A stretch of DNA of 64,000 nt from Rhodococcus sp. ARC_M5 (GCF_022810405.1 NZ_JALGQE010000018.1:1-64000); one strand, 5' to 3'; positions 8,685 to 20,888 are shown, counted from the first letter of the stretch. Numbers and translations: made by a program. Notes: generated from the sequence alone by a model not told the origin.

Positions 8685-9483
8685 GACGGCTGCAGTCGGC
8701 TGTGCCGAGCTCGACGGTGGAGTCGCCGTCCAACTGGGCCGAGACCATCGCGCCGACGAGAGGATCGCGGGGCAGATTTCCGTGGTCGACGGTGGAGTCC
8801 GCACACACGCTCTGAACGGGGATGTCGATCGCGCCGTCGAGTCGAGCCGAGTTCGGCGGGGTCACCACCTGATCCAGTTCGGTCCAGATCGACACCCACT
8901 GCGGGCCCTCGGGCGTCTCGTCGCCGGAGTTCAGGGCGGTGAGTACGGGGCTGTCCGGGGCGAGTTGTTGGCAAGCGGCCGCGCACTGGTCGGGCACGAA
9001 CTGGGCCGCCAGAGCCGCCACCTGGGTGCCGTGGTGCGGGGAGCCGAGGGTCACGATGCGTCGGGCCTGCTCGGAACCGCCCAGATCGGCAGCCCAGATC
9101 CGGGCGACCACCCCGCCGGCGGAATAGCCGACGACGTCGACCGAGGTCGCTCCCGTCCGAGTCAGAGCCGCGTCGACGGCGTCGCGCAGGGTGCCCGCCT
9201 GCACGGTCAGGTCGCCGACGCCGCCGTCGGGCAGGGCTACGACGGTCGCATCGCGGCCGTCATCCCGTAGGTCCGCCGCGAGCACGTCCAGCGACTCGGT
9301 GGAACCGCCGAACCCGGGGACCAGCAACACCGGGCCGGGAACGGACTGGTCGACGCTCGCGACGGGGTCGCTCGTGGGGCGCATGACGACGAAAGCAGCC
9401 ACTGCCGCGACGATTCCGACCAGGAGGAGAGCGAGTACAGCGAACACGAGACGACGGCGAGCCGGGGCGAGGGAGGCGAACAC
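8674..9483 (-). CDS. Membrane-anchored or secreted triacylglycerol lipase-like alpha/beta hydrolase
   Basis: A 269-residue hydrolase with an N-terminal membrane segment (about 12-34) and thus an extracytoplasmic catalytic domain. The oxyanion region VPGFGG (about 55-60), the nucleophile elbow GYSAGG with Ser121, and TLGSPHHGT resemble LipA-type lipases and esterases. The catalytic His is probably in VDHGNLPRDP near the C-terminus. Several Cys residues could form disulfides outside the cell. It is convergent with the ABC exporter and overlaps it by 11 bp. The start is GTG at 9483. Confidence 0.8.
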   Translation of the reverse strand: MFASLAPARRRLVFAVLALLLVGIVAAVAAFVVMRPTSDPVASVDQSVPGPVLLVPGFGGSTESLDVLAADLRDDGRDATVVALPDGGVGDLTVQAGTLRDAVDAALTRTGATSVDVVGYSAGGVVARIWAADLGGSEQARRIVTLGSPHHGTQVAALAAQFVPDQCAAACQQLAPDSPVLTALNSGDETPEGPQWVSIWTELDQVVTPPNSARLDGAIDIPVQSVCADSTVDHGNLPRDPLVGAMVSAQLDGDSTVELGTADCSRLSS

Positions 9484-9504
9484 TCCATCCAGTGTGCCTG
9501 GAGA

Positions 9505-10554
9505 TCACGCCTGATCGAGAACCACGGGAGGAACGAGCACGAACTTTCCGACGTGGTCCTTCTCCAGGAAGCGTTGCTGCGCCGCCGCGATCTGCTCGAG
9601 CGGAAACGACTCGGCCAGCAACGGACGAATCTCACCGGCTTCGATGTAGGACACGAGGTTCGGAAACACGTCCTCGTCCCACGCTGTGCAGCCGAGGAGT
9701 GTCAGATCGTTCAGGTACATCGTCCGTAGATCCAAGGCGACGAGGGGTCCTGCGATCGCACCCGAGGACACGTACGTTCCCCCACGAACGAGAAGGTCGA
9801 GCAGAGGACCGAAACCGTCGCCCGCGACATTGTCGATCACCACATCGACGCTGCGCGTGCCGAGGGTGCCCACCAGATCTGCGTCGCGCCCGTAGACCTC
9901 GTCGACGCCGAGTTCGCGGAGTTGGTCGTGCTTGGCGCGGCTCGCGACGCCGATCACGCGCGCGCCGCGTCGGGCGGCGAGTTGCACTGCAGCAGAACCG
10001 ACTCCGCCCGAGGCACCGGTGATAAGCACCGTAGACCCTGGGCGCACTCCCGCGCGAGCGATCATGTTCTCCGCCGTGCCGTAGGCACACGGAATGGTCG
10101 CCAGCTCGGCGTCGGTCCAATCACAATCGACCACGAAGACCTCGCTCGCCGGAACGACGACGAACTGGGCGAACGCGCCGTCCATATCCGAACCCAGCCA
10201 GCGCGTCTCGCCCGACGAGAATCCGTCGACACGCATGCACGATCGAACCAGGACCCGGCGACCGACGATGGATTCCTCGGTCCCGGCACCCGCGCACACG
10301 ACCCCGCAGCAGTCTGTGCCCTGAATCAGCGGAAAGGGCGTCGCATCGTTCCACCCGCCGTCGGAGTACCAGCCCACGCGCGTGTTGATTTCGGTGTTGT
10401 TCATCCCTGCCGCCAGAACTCGCACGAGCACCTCACCCGGACCCGGCACTGGCGTGGGCACCTCGGACACGACGAGTGTGTCGTAGCCCCCGTTGCCGAT
10501 GGTGACGATGGCTGTCATCAGGTCACGAGCGCTGTGCACCTCGTCAGTTCGCAT
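9505..10554 (-). CDS. Zinc-type alcohol dehydrogenase family (quinone reductase-like) oxidoreductase
   Basis: A medium-chain dehydrogenase/reductase with GroES-like N-terminal and Rossmann C-terminal domains. TGASGGVGSAAVQLA is the nucleotide-binding glycine motif and QGTDCCGVV lies in the catalytic domain. The substrate is unknown. The frame stays open up to 10641, but that would place the start inside the terminator of the upstream tRNA, so the start must be later: ATG 10554 is used here, and ATG 10518 (MTAIVTIGNGG) fits homologue N-termini equally well. Neither has a strong ribosome site. The mature enzyme would be about 337-349 residues. Confidence 0.8.
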   Translation of the reverse strand: MRTDEVHSARDLMTAIVTIGNGGYDTLVVSEVPTPVPGPGEVLVRVLAAGMNNTEINTRVGWYSDGGWNDATPFPLIQGTDCCGVVCAGAGTEESIVGRRVLVRSCMRVDGFSSGETRWLGSDMDGAFAQFVVVPASEVFVVDCDWTDAELATIPCAYGTAENMIARAGVRPGSTVLITGASGGVGSAAVQLAARRGARVIGVASRAKHDQLRELGVDEVYGRDADLVGTLGTRSVDVVIDNVAGDGFGPLLDLLVRGGTYVSSGAIAGPLVALDLRTMYLNDLTLLGCTAWDEDVFPNLVSYIEAGEIRPLLAESFPLEQIAAAQQRFLEKDHVGKFVLVPPVVLDQA

Positions 10555-10615
10555 GAACCGATCTTGCAGGATCGACGGGGCGAACAGGTCGATTCGGCGC
10601 TGGCTCGCGCTACCG

Positions 10616-10650
10616 AAAAGGCCCCTGACACACTGTTGCATGTCAGGGGC
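10616..10650 (-). terminator. Intrinsic terminator of tRNA-Thr
   Basis: The perfect 10-bp arms GCCCCTGACA (10621-10630) and TGTCAGGGGC (10641-10650) are followed on the minus strand by CTTTTCGG. It lies 7 nt after the 3' end of the tRNA, so it ends that transcript. Confidence 0.85.
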
Positions 10651-10657
10651 CTGCTGG

Positions 10658-10733
10658 TGGAGCCGCCTAAGAGAATCGAACTCTTGACCTTTTCATTACG
10701 AGTGAAATGCTCTACCGACTGAGCTAAGGCGGC
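10658..10733 (-). tRNA. tRNA-Thr (anticodon CGT)
   Basis: The minus strand folds into a complete cloverleaf: acceptor GCCGCCT pairing with AGGCGGC, D-arm with AGCTCAGTCGGTAGAGC, anticodon stem TTTCA/TGAAA enclosing loop CTCGTAA (anticodon CGT, reading ACG), and T-arm with GTTCGATTC. The discriminator base is T, and CCA is encoded (10658-10660). Confidence 0.95.
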
Positions 10734-10752
10734 GTGCCTTTCGGCGTTGGTG

Positions 10753-10758
10753 AGTCTA
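10753..10758 (-). promoter_or_regulatory. Likely -10 box (TAGACT) of tRNA-Thr
   Basis: On the minus strand GTTAGACT lies 19 nt before the mature tRNA 5' end. The same octamer precedes the tRNA-Pro gene of this window (57136-57143), supporting a role as -10 element. A convincing -35 was not seen. Confidence 0.45.
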
Positions 10759-10817
10759 ACGGAGGAGCCCGTCGAAACTAAAATCGCCCTCCCCCGAGCC
10801 TCGATGCAGGCCTGCTC

Positions 10818-12005
10818 CTAGCGCAGGACATCCCCGAGCGTCGCCACCATCGCATAGATCGCAAACTTCGGCTTTGCGTTGACCGCCAACGACTCTCGGC
10901 ATTCGAGGATCGCCTCGATACTCTTCAGCAGCGCCTCGGGCGGCACCGCTTTTGCCATGCGCTCGACTTGCTCGGCCATGTCGGGGTGAGTGGCGGTCGC
11001 GGTTGATCCGTACGAGCGCGCAAGGGCATCTCGATACAGGCCCACCAGATCCATCAGCGCGCGATCGAGTGAATCGCGACCGGTTCTGGTGGCGCGCGAC
11101 TTCTGCCGCTTCTCGAGATCCTTGAGCACCCCGGCGGAGCCGCGCAGCGCGCCCGCCGCACCCTTGCCGGTACCGCCTGCGCCCAGAGCCGTCCGCAGTT
11201 CCTCGGTTTCGGCCTCGTCGCGGGAGGCACTCATCTCCTTGGCCTCGTCTTCGGCGGCCTTCACCAGCTCCTCCGCCGCGAGGTACGCCTGGTTGGGGCG
11301 GGCCGCAGCCGACGCCAGCGCCAGTGCCCGTTTACGCCGCGCCCGCGCGTCCTCGTCGGTGGCGAGTCGACGCGCCCTGCCCACGTGGCCACCGCTGATC
11401 GACGCGGCCCACTCGGCCGTTTCGGCGTCGAGCTTGTCGCGGGTCTGCAGCACCTGCGCGATCGCCGGCACCGTGGGCGTCACCAGCGAGACGTGACGGC
11501 ATCGCGAGCGCAGCGTCACCGAGATGTCCTGCGGATCGACCGACGGCGCGCACAACAGGAATACCGTCCGCGCGGGCGGCTCCTCGACGACCTTGAGCAG
11601 TACGTTTCCGGCACCTTCGGTGAGCCGGTCGGCGTCCTCGACCACGACCACCTGCCACAACCCGGTGCTGGGTCGACGCGAGGCGATGGAGACGATGTCG
11701 CGCATCTCCTTGGTGCTGATGCTCAATCCCTCGGGCACGACGCGCCGCACATCCCCGTGGGTACCGGCCATGGTCGTCGAGCAGGCCTGGCAGTGCCCGC
11801 ACCCCGGAACGCCCTCGGTGGTGCACTGCAGTGCTGCCGCGAAACACAGGGCGGCGATGGAACGACCGGACCCGGGCGGGCCGGTGAACAGCCACGAATG
11901 CGTCATCGCCGACGAGTCGACGCCGGTGCGAGCAGCCACCGCTGCGGCCGTCAGATCGGCCTCGACATCCTCTTGACCGACCAATCGATCGAACACACCC
12001 GCCAT
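10818..12005 (-). CDS. holB: DNA polymerase III delta-prime subunit
   Basis: A 395-residue clamp-loader subunit that helps load the sliding clamp during replication. It begins MAGVFDRLVGQEDV, the usual start of this family. The AAA+ P-loop is GPPGSGRS (about 42-49), where the normal Lys is Arg, consistent with a subunit that need not hydrolyse ATP. Zinc ligands are Cys61, Cys69, Cys72 and Cys75, and SRCR (about 182) is the sensor motif. A long linker (about 250-310) is rich in Ala, Glu and Gly. It lies 100 bp downstream of topA on the same strand; in M. tuberculosis an adenylate cyclase gene (Rv3645) lies between them. Confidence 0.92.
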   Translation of the reverse strand: MAGVFDRLVGQEDVEADLTAAAVAARTGVDSSAMTHSWLFTGPPGSGRSIAALCFAAALQCTTEGVPGCGHCQACSTTMAGTHGDVRRVVPEGLSISTKEMRDIVSIASRRPSTGLWQVVVVEDADRLTEGAGNVLLKVVEEPPARTVFLLCAPSVDPQDISVTLRSRCRHVSLVTPTVPAIAQVLQTRDKLDAETAEWAASISGGHVGRARRLATDEDARARRKRALALASAAARPNQAYLAAEELVKAAEDEAKEMSASRDEAETEELRTALGAGGTGKGAAGALRGSAGVLKDLEKRQKSRATRTGRDSLDRALMDLVGLYRDALARSYGSTATATHPDMAEQVERMAKAVPPEALLKSIEAILECRESLAVNAKPKFAIYAMVATLGDVLR

Positions 12006-12050
12006 GCACGCAACCCTAGTGGTTGGGGCCGACAACCCGAACCCGCGAAC

Positions 12051-12098
12051 TCGAAGTTACGGACGCGTTCGGCACGACAAACGTCCACAACTTCGAGC
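12051..12098 (-). terminator. Hairpin after topA
   Basis: The arms CTCGAAGTT (12051-12059) and AACTTCGAG (12090-12098) pair perfectly. Inside them GGACG (12062-12066) pairs with CGTCC (12083-12087) across a symmetric two-base internal loop. It begins 8 nt after the topA stop and precedes holB. There is no T-run, so it may terminate only partly or may stabilise the topA mRNA end. Confidence 0.5.
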
Positions 12099-12106
12099 TC
12101 GACCGG

Positions 12107-15094
<2,988 letters not shown>

Positions 15095-15203
15095 CTTGCT
15101 GCCGAACCTTCCCTAGTGCGTTTTCACAGGCAGATTTGCCTGTCCCACTACTAACAGACTGACATACGTCGGCCAAATACTCGCAGATCAGTCATAGATC
15201 GTC

Positions 15204-15791
15204 CTACTCGGCGTGGGGCCAATTGGTACGCGCGTCCACGTTCTGTGGAGCCTCCCCGACGTTCTCGGTGAGGCGCAACAGCCGCCGTCGACCGGTGATT
15301 CGCAGGCCCGGATTGGAGCCGCGAGTGCCGATGAGCGTCGGAGCAATGCCCGCGCGCATCAACGACTGAGCGAGGACGGAGTGAGTCTCCGGCGCGTGCG
15401 GATCGAGGCCCAACACGTAGCGTTCGCCCTCCGCCTCGGGGCGACCCGACGCGAGCACCCAGGCGCGCAGTTCGCGCGAACCCGGTACCCACCCGGGCGG
15501 GACGGCCTTGACCGCGCCCTTGGTCCACAGAGACGCCAATGCGGACAGTTCGGGCACCGACGCCGTACGCACCAGTGGCCTGTCCTCTTCCGATCGACCG
15601 AGCTCCGGCGTCAGACCGCATTGCTCGATGAGTTCGGCGATGGCATCCGCGCGCCATTGTGCGTCGACCACGACGGAAATTCGGGCCGATCCCGCGGAGG
15701 TGACGACATGGCCGGTGGCAGCCAGCAGCCCACTGAGATCGGTCACCGCGGGCGGCAACGACTCGGCGGAGAAGAACGACAGCTGGTTCAC
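15204..15791 (-). CDS. Conserved actinobacterial protein, Rv3647c-like
   Basis: A 195-residue protein without recognised catalytic motif. It starts at GTG 15791 (VNQLSFFSAESLPP); the length agrees with Rv3647c (about 192), and the position between topA and cspA is the same as in M. tuberculosis. It reads as a soluble, mixed alpha/beta protein with several conserved-looking segments (LVRTASVPELSALASLW, PGWVPGSRELRAWVLASG, LMRAGIAPTLIGTRG). The last of these resembles a nucleic-acid-binding loop, but no function is assigned. No clear Shine-Dalgarno precedes the GTG. The gap to topA (about 110 bp) has a small ACAGGCA/TGCCTGT hairpin. Confidence 0.75.
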   Translation of the reverse strand: MNQLSFFSAESLPPAVTDLSGLLAATGHVVTSAGSARISVVVDAQWRADAIAELIEQCGLTPELGRSEEDRPLVRTASVPELSALASLWTKGAVKAVPPGWVPGSRELRAWVLASGRPEAEGERYVLGLDPHAPETHSVLAQSLMRAGIAPTLIGTRGSNPGLRITGRRRLLRLTENVGEAPQNVDARTNWPHAE

Positions 15792-15863
15792 AGCATGGAC
15801 ATTAGGACATCGACGCCCGCGCTCACGGCTTTCGGCACACCCCGGTGGTTCGCGGAAACGAAA

Positions 15864-15911
15864 CATCCCCCTTTCCCATCGGTCCTGTAAGACCGAGGGG
15901 AAAGGGGGATG
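15864..15911 (-). terminator. Intrinsic terminator of cspA
   Basis: A long hairpin pairs CATCCCCCTTTCCC and TCGGTC with GACCGA and GGGGAAAGGGGGATG around a short loop. The stem is about 20 bp with one bulge. On the minus strand it is followed by TTTCGTTTCC. It lies 28 nt after the cspA stop. Confidence 0.8.
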
Positions 15912-15939
15912 ACGGTTCTCGACTCCGAAAAGAAGAGAA

Positions 15940-16143
15940 TCAGACTGCGCGAACGCCCGTTGCCTGAGGACCCTTGGTGCCCTGACCGACCTCGAACTCG
16001 ACGCGCTGGTTCTCCTCGAGGGTGCGGAAGCCGCTGCCCTGAATCTCGGAGTAATGGACGAAGACGTCAGCGGAGCCGTCTTCTGGTGCGATGAATCCAA
16101 AGCCCTTTTCGGCGTTGAACCACTTCACAGTTCCCTGAGCCAT
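15940..16143 (-). CDS. cspA: Cold shock protein (CspA family)
   Basis: A 67-residue single-domain nucleic-acid chaperone that binds single-stranded RNA and DNA. RNP1 KGFGFI (13-18) and RNP2 VFVHY (27-31) are intact, and it opens [18 protein letters not shown]. The ATG is preceded by GAAGGA six bases upstream. The non-coding region before it is long (about 400 bp to the divergent helicase gene), in line with the long structured leaders of cold-shock mRNAs. It is the Rv3648c orthologue by position and is expected to be abundant. Confidence 0.95.
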   Translation of the reverse strand: MAQGTVKWFNAEKGFGFIAPEDGSADVFVHYSEIQGSGFRTLEENQRVEFEVGQGTKGPQATGVRAV

Positions 16144-16543
16144 GCTTTTCCTTCTCTTTCTAACACCGGATTCGATGGAGCGCACTTTCGGTCCATCGGG
16201 CCGGTTCCGACCGCTGCACTTTCTACGAATCCCCCTCAGGATTCCCCCTGACGGACGAGCTCTTCCAGTACCGCGCCCGCAACGATAGATCCTGCGAGCG
16301 TAGAACGAACACAGAAGCTGCGACCGGGACAAGTGAACCATGAGTTCAGCGTTCGCAACAGTCGAAAGTCGACCCTTTTCGAACAATTTGTCCGTGTTGT
16401 CGAAACGGACAACGTCCGACGGGCGAACAGCCGCTGCCACCAGGGCACGAACGAACCAAGCAGGGTCCGCGCTAGCATAAGGATCCCAGGTCGCGAAGAG
16501 CCCGACGGCACTTGTAGATCGAACGAATGCATGGAGACCGGCA
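16144..16543. other. Divergent promoter region between cspA and the helicase
   Basis: This 400-bp stretch holds no coding frame with family resemblance. It contains the cspA leader on the minus strand and the helicase promoter on the plus strand. A near-duplicate ATCCCCCTCAGG/ATTCCCCCTGA sequence sits at about 16230-16252. I could not assign the cspA promoter boxes with confidence. Confidence 0.5.
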
Positions 16544-18913
16544 GTGAGCGAGACACATCCGCACGGCAGTGCGGATGTCGGGAGTTACGGGCAGCGGTTG
16601 CTCGATCGAGTGTTGGCTGGATCGCCCGCGAGCGAAAGCCCGTTGACCCACGTCGCCGAACTGCCGGCACGGGCCTCGCAGTTCGCCTCCTGGCCGTCGT
16701 GGGTGGGCCCGGAAGTGGTGCAGGTGATCACCTCTCGTGGGATCTCACAACCGTGGACGCATCAGGCACAGGCGGCAACACTCGCGGCCGAAGGCAATCA
16801 TGTGGTGCTCTCGACGAGCACCGCTTCGGGTAAATCGCTGGCGTATCAACTGCCGATTCTGACGACACTGTCCACCGATGCCCGGGCAACCGCACTGTAT
16901 CTGGCCCCCACCAAGGCCCTCGGTGCCGATCAGCTACGCACCACGATCTCGATCACCGACGAGTTACGTTCGGTGTCAGACGAACTCGCCGAGGTGTTCC
17001 CCAGCGCGTACGACGGCGACACCCCGATCGAAATACGTCAGTGGGCCCGCGCCAATGCGCGGTGGATCTTCACCAATCCCGACATGCTGCATCTCGGCAT
17101 CCTCGGCTCGCACGAGCGGTGGTCGCGCTTCCTCCGCAATCTCCGATACGTCGTGGTGGACGAATGCCATTACTACCGTGGCGTTTTCGGATCCAACGTG
17201 GCCTTGGTGCTGCGTCGGTTGCGACGTCTGTGCGCACGGTACGGAGCATCCCCGGTGTTCGTGCTCGCCAGTGCGACGACGTCCGAACCGGGGCGAGCAG
17301 CCAGTCGCCTCATCGGAGCGCCCTGCGAGGAGATCACCGAGGACGGGTCCCCGCACGGGGCGCGCACCGTCGCCCTGTGGGAACCACCGCTGCTCAAGGA
17401 GATCACCGGCGAAAACGGCGCTCCGGTAAGGAAGTCCGCCGGTGCGGAAGCGTCGCGCATCATGGCCGACCTACTGGTGGAGGGTGCCCGAACTCTGGCA
17501 TTCGTGCGGTCCAGGCGCGGCGCGGAGGTGACCGCGCTGGGAACCCAGAGAATTCTCGCCGACGTCGATCCGCAATTGGTACGACGCGTCGCCGCCTATC
17601 GCGCAGGGTATTTGGCCGAGGACCGACGCAAGCTCGAATCCGATCTGTCCGACGGCACCCTACTCGGCGTCGCCACCACCAATGCGCTCGAACTGGGTGT
17701 CGACATCGCCGGTTTGGACGCCGTGATCGTGGCGGGTTTCCCCGGTACCGTCGCGTCGTTCTGGCAGCAGGGCGGCCGGGCCGGACGACGCGGGGAGGGC
17801 TCCCTGCTGGTGCTCGTGGCGCGCGACGATCCGCTCGATACGTATCTGGTGCATCACCCGGCGGCACTGTTGGACAAGGCCGTCGAGGCCACCGTCACCG
17901 ACCCCACCAACCCGTACATCCTGGCTCCGCAATTGCTCTGCGCTGCAGTCGAACTGCCGATCACGCTGGCCGAGGCCGAGGGTTTGAGCGCGGGATCGGT
18001 ACTCGAAGAGCTCGAGCTGAAGGGCTACGTGCGCAAGCGTCCGCACGGCTGGTTCATCACGCCCGAGGGCCAGCAACTCTCACCGCACGGTGCGGTGAAC
18101 ATTCGCGGCGGCACCGGTGTGCAGGTGGCCATCGTCGACGGCGAGTCGGGCCGCATGCTGGGCACCGTCGACGGGGGTCGAGCTCCTGCCACCGCCCACC
18201 CGGGTGCCGTCCACATCCACCAGGGTGAGTCGTTCGTCGTCGACGAACTCGATCTCGATGCCGGTCTCGCGCTGGTCCACGCGGAGCAGCCCGAGTGGAA
18301 CACCTCGGCCCGCGAGGTCACCGACATCTCGATCACCGCGGTGCACGAATCCATCGACTACGGCGAGGTACGCGTCGCGCTGGTGCAGGTGAACGTCACC
18401 CATCAGGTCGTCGGATATCTGCGACGCCTCCTCTCCGGCGAGGTACTCGATTCGATCGAACTCGACATGCCTGCACAGACCCTCGACACCCGAGCCGTCA
18501 TGTACACGATCACACCGGAGTTGTTGGAGCACAGCGGTGTTCCGTACGAACGGTTCCCCGGATCGCTGCACGCGGCAGAACACGCTGCCATCGGATTGCT
18601 CCCTCTGGTGGCGACCTGCGATCGCTGGGACATCGGCGGAGTCTCGACGGCCTTGCATCCCGATACGGGCCTGCCCACGGTCTTCGTCTACGACGGATAC
18701 GACGGCGGAGCGGGATTCGCCGATCGCGGTCACGTGGCCATCGCCGATTGGCTCACGGCCACGAAAGACGCCATCGTCTCGTGCGAATGCCAGACCGGCT
18801 GCCCGTCCTGTGTGCAATCACCCAAGTGCGGAAACGGCAACGATCCACTGGACAAAGACGGTGCTGTTCGAGTGTTGACTGCGGTACTGGCGGCCATCAC
18901 TCGCGAGGGGTGA
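16544..18913 (+). CDS. DEAD/DEAH-box helicase with C-terminal DUF1998 cysteine cluster (MrfA-like)
   Basis: A 789-residue superfamily 2 helicase. Walker A is STASGKS (92-98), the DExH box is DECHYY (about 206-211), and the second RecA domain includes the [10 protein letters not shown] arginine motif. The C-terminus carries Cys residues in [11 protein letters not shown] and PKC (about 748-763), the four-cysteine cluster of Bacillus MrfA/YprA, a helicase that repairs mitomycin-type DNA damage. It is the Rv3649 orthologue by position. GTG 16544 is preceded by GGAG at seven bases. A role in DNA repair is inferred from family, not shown here. Confidence 0.88.
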   Translation: MSETHPHGSADVGSYGQRLLDRVLAGSPASESPLTHVAELPARASQFASWPSWVGPEVVQVITSRGISQPWTHQAQAATLAAEGNHVVLSTSTASGKSLAYQLPILTTLSTDARATALYLAPTKALGADQLRTTISITDELRSVSDELAEVFPSAYDGDTPIEIRQWARANARWIFTNPDMLHLGILGSHERWSRFLRNLRYVVVDECHYYRGVFGSNVALVLRRLRRLCARYGASPVFVLASATTSEPGRAASRLIGAPCEEITEDGSPHGARTVALWEPPLLKEITGENGAPVRKSAGAEASRIMADLLVEGARTLAFVRSRRGAEVTALGTQRILADVDPQLVRRVAAYRAGYLAEDRRKLESDLSDGTLLGVATTNALELGVDIAGLDAVIVAGFPGTVASFWQQGGRAGRRGEGSLLVLVARDDPLDTYLVHHPAALLDKAVEATVTDPTNPYILAPQLLCAAVELPITLAEAEGLSAGSVLEELELKGYVRKRPHGWFITPEGQQLSPHGAVNIRGGTGVQVAIVDGESGRMLGTVDGGRAPATAHPGAVHIHQGESFVVDELDLDAGLALVHAEQPEWNTSAREVTDISITAVHESIDYGEVRVALVQVNVTHQVVGYLRRLLSGEVLDSIELDMPAQTLDTRAVMYTITPELLEHSGVPYERFPGSLHAAEHAAIGLLPLVATCDRWDIGGVSTALHPDTGLPTVFVYDGYDGGAGFADRGHVAIADWLTATKDAIVSCECQTGCPSCVQSPKCGNGNDPLDKDGAVRVLTAVLAAITREG

Positions 18914-18921
18914 GCCAGGAT

Positions 18922-19716
18922 TCATTGCACAACCGCGCGTTCACGTTTGACGATGACCACAGCAGCCGCGGCTGTCGCAATGACGACGAGCAGAATGACG
19001 GGCAGGCTCAGATCGTGCAGCACCCCGTCGCCGAAGTCTCCATCGAGGAACACCGAGAAGTCCCACAGTCCGTGGAAGAACATCGCGACGACGATCAGCC
19101 CGAACCCGCGCCGGAACAGGTAGAGAACGAAGCCACTGAACGTCGCCAGCACAACCTGGAAGATGCCGGACGGTCCCTGTCCCATGAAGATGTTCGGAAT
19201 GTGGAACAGACCGAATGCGACCGCTGTCCACAACGCGCACCAGGCCTCCGGCCGCCCGCCGCTTCGCATGCTGCGCAGAAAGATTCCACGGAACAGCACC
19301 TCCTCGGCGAATCCGACGAGCACCGCCGTCAGCGCCACGGCCACGATCAGGTCTGCGCCGACCACCGCCCAGTCGACGGCGATCAGCCGCGGGACGATGG
19401 CAAGACCGAACAGAATCGGCGGCACCCAGAGAACTACCGACATGGGCAGCCGCACCGAGTCCCGCCAGATCGAGTCCCATCGCGCCCAGAAGAGAAACGC
19501 GACGAGAAGCACCGATCCCACCGCCAATGGAATGACCGCGGTTCGGTAGACATTGTCGGTGGTGGCGAACCAGTCGCCGTAGTCGATACCCGAGGCGAAT
19601 TGCATGCCCGCAACGACGATGATGTAGGCAATCACGACGGCGATTCCGACGAGCGGAGTCGGCGCGATGCGGTGCACACGGACCCCCTGCGTCGATTTTC
19701 CATGCACAGCGTTCAT
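18922..19716 (-). CDS. CPBP-family intramembrane metalloprotease
   Basis: A 264-residue membrane protein with about eight hydrophobic helices and all glutamate/histidine motifs of the Abi/CAAX protease family: EEVLFRG (about 138-144), FHIPN (about 171-175) and FFHGLWD (about 222-228). Such enzymes cleave within the membrane; in bacteria the substrates are mostly unknown. It is convergent with the helicase gene, nine bases apart. The ATG at 19716 has a weak ribosome site, and a later ATG (MHGKS, fourth codon onward) is possible. Confidence 0.85.
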   Translation of the reverse strand: MNAVHGKSTQGVRVHRIAPTPLVGIAVVIAYIIVVAGMQFASGIDYGDWFATTDNVYRTAVIPLAVGSVLLVAFLFWARWDSIWRDSVRLPMSVVLWVPPILFGLAIVPRLIAVDWAVVGADLIVAVALTAVLVGFAEEVLFRGIFLRSMRSGGRPEAWCALWTAVAFGLFHIPNIFMGQGPSGIFQVVLATFSGFVLYLFRRGFGLIVVAMFFHGLWDFSVFLDGDFGDGVLHDLSLPVILLVVIATAAAAVVIVKRERAVVQ

Positions 19717-19998
19717 GGCGTTCTCGCACCTTTCGAGAAAACTGTCGGGTCAGGCAGCCACGACGACGCGGACGCCTCTTGTGTCCACGATGACGCGGGC
19801 CGGTCCGCTGCCACTAGTTACTTTGGTCCTCATTTCGAATTCGTCGGTAGACCCTGTGGCCGATCGCACCTCCGGGCGAATGCACGGCTCGGCACGACAA
19901 CCGTCGTGGCGCAGCTCGAACCGGTGGACACCGATCCCGAAACAGCCTGTGCGCGTGCAACCCGATGCGTATCCAGGGACGGTGTCACCGCCGATGGG
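19717..19998. other. Intergenic between CPBP protease and GntR regulator, no confident gene
   Basis: Directly after the GntR stop the same minus-strand frame stays open for about 82 codons down to about 19750, ending GVRVVVAA. It has only poor start codons (ATG AGG ACC near 19833) and third-position G+C near 68 %, well below neighbouring genes. I therefore treat it as probably non-coding, but a short gene cannot be excluded. Confidence 0.35.
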
Positions 19999-20766
19999 TC
20001 ACGACGGGTCCGTCTTGTTGCGAATGGACAGTGCCGCAGCGGACGATCGGATGTGTTCTTCGGCCGACTTCATTGCGAGCTCCGCATCACCGGCTTCGAC
20101 GGCGGCCAGAATTTGCCGATGTTCGGCATTCAGCGTGTCTGCCAACGAGTCCCAATCCTCGATCTCCAACAACGCAGCGAGGATGGGCGCACGCATCGAT
20201 TCTCGGATTGCCGCGGTGAGCGACGCAACGAAGTCATTACCCGAGGCCTCGGCCAACGCGATGTGAAAGTTCGTGTCGGCGTCGTTGAAGACCTCTCGGG
20301 TGACACCCCGCGCTGCCATGATGTCCACCGCGTTCCTGGCCTGCTCGAGCTTGTCCTGATCAGGCGCGACAGCAGCAAGGTGAACACTTGCCCGCTCGAG
20401 AGCCACTCGGGTGCTGATCAAGTCGTCGATCCTGAAGTTGGCGAGCGCTACGTGCAGGCGAAGGAGACGAGTGAGCGCCGGCCGCGGCAGAGCCGCAACG
20501 AAGGTGCCGGCCCCTGGCCCCGATCCCGGTGACGAGCGCAGAATTCCGCTGCTCTCGAGGACGCGTACCGCTTCCCGGACCCCGGCCCGGCTGACGTCGA
20601 GCTGAGCTGCGAATTCCCGCTCGGGCGGCAGCGGATCCCCGACCCGGAGATCACCTGCCATGATCCGCTCCTCGATCGCGTCGATGACCAGCTCGTGCGC
20701 GCGGGCACGCCGCACCGGCTTCCACGAAAGCGGTTCGTTCTGCGCCCGTCCAGCGTCGTCAGCCAT
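19999..20766 (-). CDS. GntR/FadR-family regulator of lactate genes (LldR-like)
   Basis: A 255-residue repressor-type protein. Residues about 22-90 form the winged helix (LPPEREFAAQLDVSRAGVREA is the recognition region), and about 115-245 is the all-helical FCD ligand domain with metal-binding His and Asp residues (DADTNFHIALAEA, EHRQIL, EEHIRSS). It is divergent from the lactate permease and lldD genes, and a FadR-type operator lies between, so it most likely represses them until L-lactate binds. ATG 20766 was chosen; ATG 20775 is an alternative, and the longer frame to 20817 adds an unlikely N-terminus. Confidence 0.85.
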   Translation of the reverse strand: MADDAGRAQNEPLSWKPVRRARAHELVIDAIEERIMAGDLRVGDPLPPEREFAAQLDVSRAGVREAVRVLESSGILRSSPGSGPGAGTFVAALPRPALTRLLRLHVALANFRIDDLISTRVALERASVHLAAVAPDQDKLEQARNAVDIMAARGVTREVFNDADTNFHIALAEASGNDFVASLTAAIRESMRAPILAALLEIEDWDSLADTLNAEHRQILAAVEAGDAELAMKSAEEHIRSSAAALSIRNKTDPS

Positions 20767-20844
20767 ACCGGTCATCCAACCAGAACAACAAATGTGCCCC
20801 GAGCCTCTTGACCCCATCGAGTGTGATCCATAGCATTCGTCATG

Positions 20845-20854
20845 TGGTCAGACC
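20845..20854 (+). promoter_or_regulatory. FadR-type GntR operator TGGTCAGACC
   Basis: TGGTCAGACC fits the TnGTnnnACnA pattern bound by LldR, PdhR and other FadR-subfamily regulators. It lies 35 bp before the permease start and 79 bp before the regulator start, so one bound regulator could control both promoters. Confidence 0.6.
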
Positions 20855-20888
20855 TCACAAACCTTAAAGGTCTCGGAATGGAGCAGCT

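Noticed and set aside
10641..10642. Start of the alcohol dehydrogenase at the outermost in-frame codon, 10641
   Set aside because: This codon lies inside the terminator hairpin of the tRNA-Thr transcript, so a start at 10554 or 10518 is more plausible.
20840..20862. TGTGG...TCACA before lldP considered as a CRP site
   Set aside because: The half-sites are separated by seven rather than six bases and the left half is imperfect. The core TGGTCAGACC fits the GntR/FadR operator better.
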